Positions 13,985 through 25,950 of a DNA stretch of 64,000 nt are shown one piece after another. Position 1 is the first letter of the stretch. Each line of letters starts with the position of its first letter. Under the pieces are notes generated by a model. That model searched no databases. It saw only the letters and a program-made list of their open reading frames with translations, and was not told the DNA's origin. Source of the DNA: Monarcha castaneiventris obscurior (Eukaryota > Chordata > Aves > Passeriformes > Monarchidae); the NCBI GenBank assembly GCA_026261815.1, contig JAMPIT010000894.1, forward strand, positions 51,061,147 through 51,125,146, in the 5' to 3' direction. The position numbers and the translations under genes are program-made.

Positions 13985-14160
13985 AGTCAGGGGTGTGAGG
14001 ACATGGGATTTGCAACCGGCACAGCTGTGCTGGCAAAAGGCCCTAACATAGATGTGGTTTTACCGGCAAAATTGAACTTTTGCCAGCATAGCTAATTTCT
14101 CTCTTGGGAGTTAGTTTTGCCAGTACAGCTGCGTCCAGACTCGGGATCACTGGTGTTAGA
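13985..14160. mobile_element. Degraded hairpin MITE of the type common in sauropsids
   Basis: The sequence alternates between motifs and near-complements: CTGGCAAAAGGCCCTAACAT, TTTTACCGGCAAAATTGAAC, TTTTGCCAGCATAGCTAA and, on the other arm, TTTTGCCAGTACAGCTGCGT followed by CCAGACTCGGG. Strings of the form 'TTTTGCC(A/G)G(C/T)ATAGCT' and 'AGCTGCGTCCA' recur in hairpin DNA transposon remnants in reptile and bird genomes. The family name and exact ends are uncertain. Confidence 0.55.
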
Positions 14161-16087
14161 GACACTTACAGAGCTGCCATAGCTGACTTCTGAGGGCAGG
14201 CACACTCTCAGTCTCAGCAGAGCAGGGCTTTGTCAATACCTGTGCACCTTGGGCTGACACTGCAACAATGGCCAGCTAACATGGAAACAACCAACCAAAA
14301 AGAGTTACCTGGCTCCTCCAGTGCCACTTCCAGGGTTCTGAAGCTCATTCCTTTGGTTTTTTTTTCCTTTCTTTCTTGTCCTGACTGCATGCTCTAGGGG
14401 TAACACAGAACACCAAGCCAAATTTAGGAGGAAAGTTAAATTATCCTATTATGTCCCCTCTCTCTGGCCACCTCAAGCACATCACCTTCTCCCCATTGCC
14501 TTTTCTCTCCACAAAGCCTTTGTGCTTCTGAGGTCAGCTCTGATTTCAGCTGATGCCTGTGCTAATAATTGCTATCAGCTGCAGTTCCATCACCTAGTTA
14601 TGGTCTTTGCACAGCTGCCCCTTTCTCATCCTGAAGGACTTCTGCAGCATGGTGTTTCTGATATGCTGCTGAAAGTGCTGATCCACTACTCCCTACATCC
14701 CCTTATTCAGCTTTTCTGCCTTTCTCAAGCATTATTGCTTCCAGCTTGTAGTCCTCTTTCAAACTGGGATCTCTCCTTTTTCTGTGGGAAACAATTTTGG
14801 CTCCTGCACCAGATATCAGGCAGGACTGCTCCCCCTGCACATTTAAGACAGTTTTCTGCTCTAGTCAGAGTGCAACTTTTGTAGTTGGAGGATAATACAG
14901 AACAAAATTTCCCCCTGTGCCTCTTCATCACTAAAAATCTGAATAAGTTGCTCCACATCAGTGTCTGCAGAACAGTATTTTGATTTCTTAAAAACTCCTC
15001 CATCCTTGTCCTTCAGTTAAAAAAACCCAGCATGGTATTATTCCTGCTGGCAAGGGAGAAAGACCAATTGTAAAGTAAAGGATTATTTTAATTCAAAATA
15101 AGTTTAAAAAAAATGGAAATATTCTGTTTTCTACCACTTCTAAAAGCAGACTCCAGTGAAAATGGGAAACTGTCTTAAACAGTGATTTCAGTATCTCAAG
15201 AACTTGGCAGCAGGAAAACAATGACACTGTTAAAATATTGAATGGTTTTCCTTGAAATATTATTTTTAATGCTTCTATATATAGCTGATTTAAACAACCA
15301 CAAAATACATTACTTTTAAAAGACTGTTGTGTTCTTTCTTGTGATTTAAATTGATCTGTCTAAATCTGTCATTTAACTTGAACTTTTGATAATCAGCTCA
15401 CTGTGAAATTATAATTCTTAGCATCCTTTGAGGATTCCTGCTTTTAGGTTTGGTTTTATATAAAAATACAAAGGCAGCAATTAAATTCCAACAGGGAATT
15501 TTGTTCTGTGTCAGCCACCATCAAGAGTGGTACAGCCAGCACCTCCAAAGAGGCTCCCATACTCAGCAGCTTTACAGGTGCTCTGTGAACATGCACAAGA
15601 GGTTGCTTTGTTAAAGTCCCTCAGCACAGCAAACTGATGCCTTGGTTTCTGATGTCCTTAAACAAATAAATGCAACAAGTTGCATTGAGAAAGAATAAAG
15701 GTCTTGAGAGAGATTTGAAAAATAGGTTTTATATATGTCAAGTGCTAATAAATGGCAATTCCGAAAACTACTTTTTTTGCCTCCTACCCCAGATAAATTA
15801 TTGTAAGTAATTTACAAAATTGTTCTTTAAGAGGGAAAATCGAATGCCAGAAAACTCCTGCCAGAAGATAAGGAATTCAGTTCTGATGCCAAGCACCTTG
15901 CATCCTTTTTGGCACAGGGGTATGGAGATGACGGAATAGAGCTTGCCCTGACCATGCAATTTTTATCACCATGACTGGGATAATCTCCCAGGAGATGAGC
16001 GATGTGTTTACACATCAGCTGGATGTGAACTGGCGAGGAGAGCCAGCAATGCTACACTTACCCTGAAGGCAGCTAGATGGACCACTC
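14161..16087. other. Intergenic, no gene recognised
   Basis: A 120-codon plus-strand frame (14522-14884) covers Leu/Ser-rich, pyrimidine-rich sequence with no recognisable domain. I do not call it coding. Nothing else seen. Confidence 0.6.
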
Positions 16088-16396
16088 TGCAACGGGGATC
16101 CCTGATGGATGGAAGCTTCTGCCCATGTTTACACTGCAATAGCTGCAGAATGTCAGCAAACACCCTTCCATGGCTTCAGCAGCTCCCTGCACAGATGACA
16201 ATTATCTTGAAGATTGCCCTTTTGAGAAAATTGACTTTCCTTAGTCATTACCCAGAGGTATAATTGAGGGCTATGGATTCTACCTTGAAGTTCAGGTGCC
16301 TCCGAATTGGTTGCTGCAATGGAATTTCCTATGTCCAAATCTTTAGTGGGTCTTTCCAGTGATTGTTATTGTTTGATTTTCATTTATTGCAATACT
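16088..16396 (-). repeat. Inverted repeat, copy B (unidentified sequence)
   Basis: Reverse-complement partner of 11003-11330, about 4.8 kb away. A 61-codon minus-strand open frame inside it is not preserved as a frame of known type and is not called a gene. Homology stops just before GGTCCATCTAGCTGCC on the minus strand, where copy A diverges into different sequence. Confidence 0.85.
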
Positions 16397-19300
16397 CATA
16401 TACTACATCTGCCTCTTTCAAACTGCTGACACATAACCTTGACCCTAGCTCTGCCTTTCTGGAACATTTTGTCAGAGAGACCCCAAAGTTATTTAATATC
16501 CAAACAAAAGCAGTAAACAAGCACAAGAAGTAAGTCTGCAATGCTTCCAATTGTTTACTGCTTAGTATTGGCATTGAAAAAATTTTATTCATTTTGTAGG
16601 TTATTAACTAATTTGCTAAACACACCAATAGCTAGTTGGGTATCAACAAGGCTTGTACCAGTTTTAGATATTACAGCAAGCACACAAGCCTACCAGTCTG
16701 CACAGGTGAATCTGGCCTTTAAAATGTAAATTTACTTTCCTCTACCTTTTTTTTTTCCTGAGTACATGCAAAATGGAGTTAGAACAAAGCCAGTTCCCCT
16801 ATTTGTTTTGGTTTTTTTTAAATGCTAACACAAGCAGTGATTATGTAGCTACGAAGACTTAAAAACCAGGGGAAGCCATCCAAAAAAATCTACCAGGAAA
16901 AACACTATGTGCTATGTGTATCCTGCCCTCCACACCCTGGAGCCCTTATAGCAAAATGTGATGCTGTGTTTCCTTTAGCCCCAGGAAAAGGGTGGTACTT
17001 GCCTGGGGCACTGAGAGAGCCAGAGAGGTTCAGATTGGGAATCCACCACCCGGAGCTCTCCAGGCTACTGGCCTGGGCTGGGTTGTGAACAGCTTGGCTT
17101 TATCACACTTTCTTTTCTCCAGATTTAGTGAAGATACACAACTGCTACCAAGTAACAGTTATTGAGTGTTTTAAATGCTTTCAATTAAGCATTGTCAAAA
17201 CCATTTCAGGAAGTCAAGCATATGCTACTGTTGTGTGATTTGGTTTGTTTTGTTGTTTTTTTGGTTTTTTTAGGGAACTAGTTTTCATTTCTATTAAGTG
17301 CAAGGATATTAAGGCACCAAATTATCAATTCTTAGAAAAATATTTCTAACTTAAGATACTGCGTGTCCAGAGAAGATATTCTGCCTTTTCCAGACGCAAA
17401 ATGAAAAGTTGAATTCTACCCTCAAGTTCATCAGTGGAATGCAATAAGCACATCATTTTATGTTTTCTGGCCGTGGGAAAATGCACACTCGATTACGTAT
17501 AGCTTATCACATGGAACAGGTAAGGACAGAACTGTAGTTCACACCAACAAATACCAACAGATTTTTTGATAAAGGTAGGACTTTTTACAGGCATTTGGGA
17601 GAGATTCTCACACACAGGCACCCACAGTAGCAACCACATATTCACCGAGTACCCTAAAAGTACAGGCTGCAGATTCAATTTCTCCTGAGCTTTGCATTTC
17701 TCAGCTATTGTCAATTTGCATCACAAGCATAAAGTTATTTAATATACAAAAGCTTTAATGCTCTTTCCACATCATATAACAACACACGTTTATCTGAGTG
17801 CTAAATAAAAGCTTTCAGAACTTTAAAGTGACTTTATGAATTGTATGTACCATAAAATAAACATTAGAGTATAATAATATTCTGTAATTTGGAAAACAGC
17901 AACAGAAACCAGTAGAAGACAAAAGAACAAATGCTTGAATAATCTGCTGCATGTCAGAAACATTAAATTAATTTATGCAATAATGCAAGCACAGTGATGT
18001 TAAGGTAATATGGAGGACATAAATTATACATTATTATTGTCAGTTCTAGCACTTATCTTAGTGGTATGTCAAAATAAATCCTGATATGTTAATATTTATA
18101 GAAATGAACAACAAGTGTTACAGCTCAGGGATTCATCTGTGATATTTTTATACATAATTTGCATTCGCATATATGGGTGTCATTGTCTTTTCTGTAATTT
18201 GAGAGGTAAGCATCATGCAATTCATTTCTAATGCATTTTACATTACCATGAAAGCACATTATGCTTCCTCCACTAACGCTTTTCAAATAGATGGCCTGCA
18301 ATGATTTAGAGATTGCACAAAACAACTCAGCAAATGGGTGACAATCTACCTGCAAGATCTGCAGTAACAATGGGTTACAGTGAGCAAAGTGCACAATTTG
18401 CTAACAACAGATTGTCTCTGCAGAGTAAATACCTCCCAAAGTTCTTGCAGTGACTCATTTCTTAGGGATTAATATCTACAAAGGATATATCTTTCCATTC
18501 TTTATATTTTCACACAAGCTGGGGGAGTAATTCACCCTCCTCCCCATAAAATATGAGAATCTGTATTTACCCCCTTTTTTCATGCCCATTTTCATCCAAC
18601 AGATCGGTTTCTGGATGACGGTAACTGGACACATCTTGACTTGGCATTTGAAGTTGACAGGAGAAGCTTCCAAAAAAAAATGCAAGGGAAGATTTTCCCC
18701 CCTGGATTAAGTACAGTCCCATTTGCTGCTACCTCAGAAGCAAGAGGCATACATTCTTCCCTCAGCAAGAGACCGTAATTCCTCCCTTGAGTAAGGGTGG
18801 GTTAGGGGTTTTGGCCCTTGGCCATGTCTTCTGGGTTCTGGGAACCATGCTGTGGACAAAAGAAGGTAGCTGTAGAGTTCATATACTGCTGAGTCTACAA
18901 GTAAGGCTACTGTTTCCAATTACCCAGGATCGTTTTGGTGTTTTCCAGAAAAGAAGTGTGAAAATACTTATACTTCCTGATTCAGCAGTAAAAGTCTTAC
19001 TCTGAGCCTTATGTTTGTGTTCTGCTTACGGAAGGACCGCCATGTCAAAATGATTTGGCTAAGTCTGATGATCTTGTCTTTTCCCAATTGTCTCACACAC
19101 AGCTGAAGTTTGTTGCCCTGAAGTTCATCTGTCAAGATTTTCAGTGCGGAAGAGTTTAAATTCAGATTTTTGTATTTTTATTAAGCAGATTACTGTCTTT
19201 CAAGAAGCTCAACTGTCCTCAGTACCAACCCTCATGCTCCATCTTATCTTCTGAAAGAGTTCCTTTGCAAAACCAGATTCATGTCTTTCTTTCTTTTTCT

Positions 19301-20127
19301 CTCCCAGGATATTTCTAGGCTCTATTTACAAACACACGAATATTATTTACAAACCTAAAGAGTAATTTTGATGCCACCATAGGCACTGAATCCAGAGGAA
19401 AAATACCAGAAAAACTTAAAGAATAAGCCATAAAAGATGTGTAGGCTGTGGCCTTACACATAACCAAGCTAAGCTGGGCACTGTATGAGCATACAAGAAG
19501 TTACAAGAGAAAATATGGGGAAGACTCCAAGAGCAGTTTCAGATCAACACACTCTAAAATCAGCCTAACACTTGAAAGAAAGGGCTGCACAGCTGTAAAT
19601 TGAGAGTATAAATCGTGCCTGTGAGCCGTTTGTCAGATATGACAACATGGACGAAAAGTCCTGCTTGATTTCCCCTTTCAACAGGAAAAAAAAAAAAAAG
19701 AAGAATTCAATGACCACATTTTCACAGAACCCATGTACAAATTAGGAGGGTGAAAGATGACACAAGGAAGTACAAGCTTTTCACATATGAAAACCATACC
19801 TGAAAAAATGCCATAGCAGTACAAGCAGCACACTGTATACACAGAAAATATGCAAGTGAAGCATAGTGTGTGGGTCCGATTTATCACTTGTCTTTTGTTT
19901 ATAACATTTTATGCTCCACAGAAGTATAGGATTCTCTTCCTTCACTGAAATGGAACTCGTGTCAGCACTGCAGTGAAATGAAATACTATAAAAGGCTGCT
20001 TGAAGGTTCTGGGAACAGAGAGGAAATAGTCTTGGGGTAAATGTGGAAAAAGCTTCTAAGCATGCAACTTTACAATAGCATTCAGTCTCTGTGGGATAGG
20101 TCTTCAGCTACAATAAATGTTATCACT

Positions 20128-20195
20128 TCACTGAAATCAGCGGAAGAGGAGCAATCGATATCAGCTGAGGATTTGTCCCACTGACTTCAAAGGAT
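20128..20195 (+). repeat. Ancient amniote interspersed repeat remnant
   Basis: TCACTGAAATCAGCGGAAG and ATCAGCTGAGGATTTGTCCC followed by ACTGACTTCAAAGG follow the recurrent reptile/bird pattern 'cagctgaggatctg-ccca-ttgacttcaatgg'. The family is not resolved. Confidence 0.5.
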
Positions 20196-22739
20196 GTACT
20201 TACAGTGCACACATTTAAAGGAAATGTATAAACCTTTCCAGCACTGGGGACCACAGTGTGAGCACACCAAATCCTGAAATCCTTACTTAATATTTTAAAC
20301 TACTTTTATTCAGAAATCTCTCATTGGAATCAATCAGGATAAGTAATAAACAGAGCACCAAAAGGTATTTTCAAACGAAGATACTACATATGAGATTCTT
20401 ACATGTCGAAGCTCCTTAGCAGAATAAGGTGCTTAGTCTCATGTAAATTTGTACTCTAGAACTAAAATATTCTTTATTTCTTGAGCGAAGAAAAAAAAGG
20501 GAATTTTTTTTATTATTTATTATAACTTTCCCAATGTAGATGAAGCAGAGAAGAGAGACTGAAAGCAGGAGGGAAGCTGGAAGTAAGTAGACAGTATGGA
20601 TTTTAATGGACTCGGTACCAACAGGGAAAAATACTAGTGACAGGGGAAAAAATTGATTTGTAAAACAGGGACTGTGTTTTGAAAACAGTATGCATTTTTC
20701 AACTTCATAAAACAGAAATTATGTCAAATATTTTATAGTATTCCATAAACTGTTTTTCCACTTTCCAACCAGATCTCATACATATAGCCTTATAGATTTT
20801 ATCTTTACTTTTAGTAGAACTTTAGGAAAACACAAGATAATGTTAAAGGTGGGCCCATCCTTCCTGAACACTCATAAATCCTGGTAAGGGGAATACGAGT
20901 TTTAAGTATAAAAGCATACTGTATATTCTCTCTACTTTCTTCCTACATTGGTTTCATCCAGAGTTCTGCTTTATATATTTGTATGAATTGTGTAAAATTA
21001 CAGAAAAACAGAGTAACTGGCACTTGCCAGCTAGAAGGGAGGGAGGAAATTGTGCAACTTACGGTGCGTTGCTAGTGCTAAACTGCCTCTCTTTCCTTAA
21101 TTTACAAAATGGTCACTACAGCATATTTCATCTTGCTGCCTAGTGGGATTTAAGTGGCAGCCTGATGCTTCTTTGGTTTCATTTCAGCTTGCTATCACTG
21201 CACTGGAATGTACTTTTTAACTGATTTCTTCTCCCCTCTGCAATGTCTCTAGTTTTGTTTGGTTTTCACTGCTGCTTAATAATGGCTTCCTTTTTGCCTC
21301 TAACTCTGTTCATCACACTGCTTCCCTGTTTTGTCTTCCTTATCCTCCTAAACTCCCTTTTTGTTACTTTCTCACATATGACCTTTCTTCTTGTCTATCA
21401 AACATAGTGTGCATCCCAAAAGAGTCCACAGTGTCCAGCAACACCCTTACCCAAAGCTAACAGGACACACCCTCAGCAGTGATCCAGGAAACCAGCAGGG
21501 CCTCCCAGGCAATGCTCCTGCAGGGAGAAAATCCTTAACTGGCATTAAGCTACTAAATCAATACATAAGTATGGGCCTTCCTTGACCATGGAATACAGGA
21601 TATGTTCAGTGCAGATGTCCTGACTGGACAATCCTGGCACAGTATCATTCCTGGAAGAATCTGCAGGCGTTCAGCCAACCATGAGTCTGATGTTAGCATA
21701 AATTATGCTGGCCACCAGGAAAGGGCTATGTGATTTAGAATCAGCACTGCCAGTTTCTAAAGGCATTCACTTCTGCCTCCCTACATGCAGCCATCACAAA
21801 TATGTTCTTTGGTCAGAAGCACTGGTCTATCCCCAGAAGAATTCTCTTCTTCTTTCTCTCCACAAAACAGATTGCCATGGCTTTCTGTTAGCAAGTAAAA
21901 TTTTCACTAAATCACCTCCTAGACCTCTTCAGGGTCTCCTGACTGTGCTAGCTTGTCTAGACAAAAGTGGTTTAACACTACAGGGCAGAGAAGCACATGT
22001 GTGGCTAGAGAGGAGGATGAGAAGTCAGAAAACAGCAGAAAAGGTCTAATGCCCAGCTACAAACAAGCTCTCCTATAGACAGTACCTACTGTAACACCAA
22101 ATCTGTGTTTAGTGAGCTCTAAAGTGACATATCTCTTTGTGGAGAGCAACAACACATTTCTCAACTTCACATCTATTTGTATTTTTCTACAACGTTCTTC
22201 ACTCTCACCTGTGACTCTGTTGAGACAAATCAGTTTGCTCTACTGCTTCAGAATCTCATAGTTACTTTTCTTTTTTTTTGATGTCTCATAAATATGGCAT
22301 AAATATGGAACCATCCTAATGCCACTGGTAAAAAAAAAGAAATAAATCAAAAATTAAAACAGAAATACAAGTTCACACTGAGGTTATTTTATTCCAGCTA
22401 GAGAACCAGCATGCTTAGTCATGTCATGTGCACCTGTAGCTCTCCCCTCTCCTGTCTTTCACAGGTATCAGGCCCTGGTAGTAAACACACATCCCAGACT
22501 TTCCCAGGGCTGTATGGGTTGGGAAGGGGGTGGTGCCATAGCCTGAGGGTGCTGAGAGCAGCCAGGCAGGGTTGTGTGTGTCAGCACCAGCTGTTCTCTG
22601 CAAAGAATGCGTGTTATCATGCTAAACAGGATGCATCTTTTCTGCATTAGGCTGGTAAATCTTTGCAACTTTGTCAACCTTTTTAGCATTCAACAAATTC
22701 TTTTAAACATATGACTTTTAGTAAGTTAATCCATTCATT

Positions 22740-23480
22740 GTCTGGAACTGTGCAAAGTGACATAAAAGCACAATGAAGCCTAATTAAACTTGTTCTGTGA
22801 AAGCTAATTTGTCAAACCCAGAAGCATAGTTCATAGATAAATGCTAATATTTGAAAGTCAAATTAAAGTTGAAAAGGTTTGTAATAACAGTTAATTAACT
22901 CTTGTTTTGTTTTCCTCTCACAAACTTGAACCAGCTGAAATATTGCTCAGTTCATCTTTAACATTTTGGACCACAAAGATAAAATTCAAAGCTTTGAGAT
23001 AAGCCTTTGATGTTGGTATTCTCTACAGATTATATATTATTTTAAGATCTCTTTGTTTAAAAATTCATTTTTATTATCCCTGCATGAAATGCATGGCAAT
23101 TCCCCAAATAACTAACCATCAGGGCAATTAACATCTTCGATCGACACCATATTCCTGATAATTAATACAGACTTTGTACCTCCCCTGTGATAGCTGCAAG
23201 GGTTTGATTTTTCAGAGCAACTGTTCATTTACAGAATCAGTTTCATCCTAATGAAAATGGATTGTGAAACTTTAATGAACAAGACTTTGCTGTCATAATA
23301 ATAAAGACTTTGAAACAACACGAAGACCTACATAACAAGCATCTCGCTACACTTGTGTTGCTGCTCTGTATCAAACCAATTAAGCCATACAATGAATATT
23401 AACACCGGTGTTTGTCTAAACTATGTGACATCAGATAAACTCACTGAAGCGTGCATTATCTTGCTCTGACAACTTCTGGC
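22740..23480. promoter_or_regulatory. Candidate conserved non-coding element
   Basis: A block free of recognisable repeats and dense in core regulatory words: CCTAATTAAAC (about 22,779), palindromic TTAATTAA (22891-22898), a TCF/LEF-like CTTTGAT (23005-23011), GATAATTAATAC (about 23,157) and CCAATTAAGCC (about 23,377). This is the look of a developmental enhancer in a gene desert. Conservation was not tested. Confidence 0.3.
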
Positions 23481-24290
23481 GTTATGGCTTCATAACCTCA
23501 CATCTGTAGAGCAGGATGCTTTGGTCTGCCCTCCTCCCTTTGGTTTAACACAGGTAAGCAAGAGCCTGGAAAATCAATTTACACACAGTGCCACTGTGTG
23601 TTTGCTGTGACAGGCAATGGGTTGCCTCTCCTGCCTGCTTCCAGCACCTTAGGAAGTACACACAACACCAAACAAGTATGAAAGCAATCTGCCCCAAAAA
23701 TGCTGTCTCTGGCATGCATCTAAGCACCTGCACCAGCACCTTGCAGGATAAATAAGTGGCCTGTTAACAGGTAGGCTTTCCTGAGGAAGGGGTTTGCTGT
23801 TCCAACACTAATCTTGGATAGCCTTGCCAAGGATTCCCTGTCAGCAAAGGGCTGAAAGGTTTTCAGCTAGATGGTGACCTCTCTGGAATGAGCCCATCAG
23901 GCTGTGGTTCAGCTTGAAAACCAACCAATCAAGCAATCACCTGCTGAAAACATAAAATAACTGGGGGGCAGGGAGGATTAATATTCTCATCTGCTGAACC
24001 AAGATGTCAGGGTTTCTCTCCAGCTCACCTCACCCCTGTGCAGAGCTCCCTGGAAAGCTCAGAAAAGGATTTTATTCAACCTCCAATGTCTTGGCAAAAG
24101 GTCTTTCAAAGTTGTGGTCTGAGCTATAATATGCTCATAGTTTTCCTTTGGCTAAATCCCCTCAAACATGGAAATGGCTGATTGTTACCATTTTTTAAAA
24201 AATGGTGTACGGGAGAGATGGGCTAGAGTCATTAGTAAATAAATGAATGGGATGATTTTAAAAAAGAATAATTTGCTCAATCAAGAATAA

Positions 24291-24510
24291 TTTGAGCAGC
24301 ATCTAAGTAGTCATGGAAAATCATAAACTATTACCCTATATAGTGCTCTGTTGACTATTAAATGCCTCCTTTTTCACACCACTGGCCTGAATGAATAACT
24401 TGGCAGCACAAAATTAGCCAGGTGGCAAAATGTGCTTGTGTCAGCTATTGGCCAAACAAAACAGCAAATAGCAAAGCTCATTTTGCAATGTCACATTAAC
24501 TCCTTCAACA
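24291..24510 (+). repeat. Direct repeat, copy 1 (unidentified module)
   Basis: A 220-base segment repeated in the same orientation at 25728-25950. Shared blocks are AAACTATTACCC, TTGACTATTAAA, TTTTTCACACCAC, GCCAGGTGGCAAAA and TATTGGCCAAACAAAA. By eye the identity is about 80%. The strings TTGGC and GGCCAA resemble NFI half sites. It resembles no repeat family known to me and has no coding frame. Confidence 0.8.
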
Positions 24511-25727
24511 CTGGGGGCACGTATTTTATTTCTGCTGTTTGGAAGCACCTGGGAGCAGGCCAGAAGAGAGCTGCTCACTCCCTGCAGCCCAGGTGGCCCT
24601 GCTCTTGCACCACTTGTCTCTGTTGCAGGTTGAGCTGATGTTCGTGGCTGTTTCCATATGTATCATCTGAGATTATATGGAAAGGGCTCCTCTGTAACAT
24701 CTGTGTCAGCTTAACATCCCAGTTCGGAAAAACTGTATTCTCAGATGCTTTCTACTGGAGGGGATTTTATGCACAACTTCCTTTACCTTTATTAGAGCCA
24801 CCTCTTCACATTATCATAATGATTTTTCCGTTTTCATATTGCCATTATCTCATGTTTATCTTTAGCTTCCAAGTGACCTTCAGGAAATTGATGCAAACAG
24901 AACGAAGCCAAGTGTTAGAGGACCAAACCTAACTGCATTATGTTCCTAGTATCTTCAGTGGAATTATCTCAGGGATTAGTCTGGAGTTTTACTTACACAG
25001 CATTACTAAAATATTATATATGACAAAAGGACACTTATCTCATTGATGTCAGCAGGATCCTTTTGATAGATTTCACAGAATTTATCAAGAGCAGCCAATG
25101 ACCTTTTTCATTCTAGAGGTTAATATAGGGGAACAAAACATGTTCTTTTATAATTAGCAGTCTTTCCCTGCTACAGAAACTCACCTTCCCATTTCACAGC
25201 TAACAGTAGATCCCTAAAGTTAAGACTGGGCCTGATTTTTGTTAGCAGAGAATTTATTTAACCTTAGTATGTAATATTTCCCTGAAGTATCATGGAATCC
25301 ATTAAGAAAATAAAGGCAGTATTTCATAATTAAGTTGCTGGTTTAATATTTTTTTACATGAGACATGCTTTATTGATAAAACTGACCGTGTCATTCACTG
25401 TGAACCCAAAGCAGAAAAGGGTGGGATATTGGCAGCTGTAGTTTTTTCAAAGGTTATTTATAGATTTTTTTTTGGTCCACAATATATATCTCAAATTTCA
25501 GATTCACTTTATTTCCAAAAATTATAAACACATTGTACCTAGCCAAGGATGATGTCCTGTTCTTATCCAGGCAGTCTCTTTTCCACAGGGTTGTTTCACA
25601 TGCCCTAGGAGAAAGACATGTGTGAATATTTTCCATTAAAAACAGCAGTGGTGGGAGGAGGGAATCACTAGTACTGTAAGTTAATGAGATGGGGGGCTTT
25701 AAATACACTTAATAAAGAGTCACTTAG

Positions 25728-25950
25728 GCTGAGCATAATAAGTCATGGAAATTTATAAACTATTACCCACTATAGTACTTCATTGACTATTAAACATCTA
25801 TTTTTCACACCACAAGCCTGAGTGAATAGCTTGGCAGGAAAAAAAATTGGCCAGGTGGCAAAACGTGCTCAGTACAACCCATGTCAGATATTGGCCAAAC
25901 AAAATAATCCAATAGAAGCTGATTTTGAAATGCTTTTTAACCCTTGATAG
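25728..25950 (+). repeat. Direct repeat, copy 2 (unidentified module)
   Basis: Partner of 24291-24510, starting about 1.44 kb downstream. It has a roughly 10-base insertion after AAACGTGCTC relative to copy 1, but keeps the order and spacing of the other blocks, including TTGGCCAGGTGGCAAAA and TATTGGCCAAACAAAA. Confidence 0.8.

Larger units (their letters stand above)
16397..24290. other. Intergenic, candidate regulatory blocks only
   Basis: No gene. It contains a repeat-poor, AT-rich block at 17.7-18.4 kb, the candidate element at 22.74-23.48 kb and the ancient repeat remnant at 20.1 kb. Confidence 0.65.

Noticed and set aside
16153..16338. 61-codon minus-strand frame within the inverted repeat
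   Set aside because: In copy A the corresponding frame is altered and the translation resembles no known protein, so the similarity between copies is at the DNA level.
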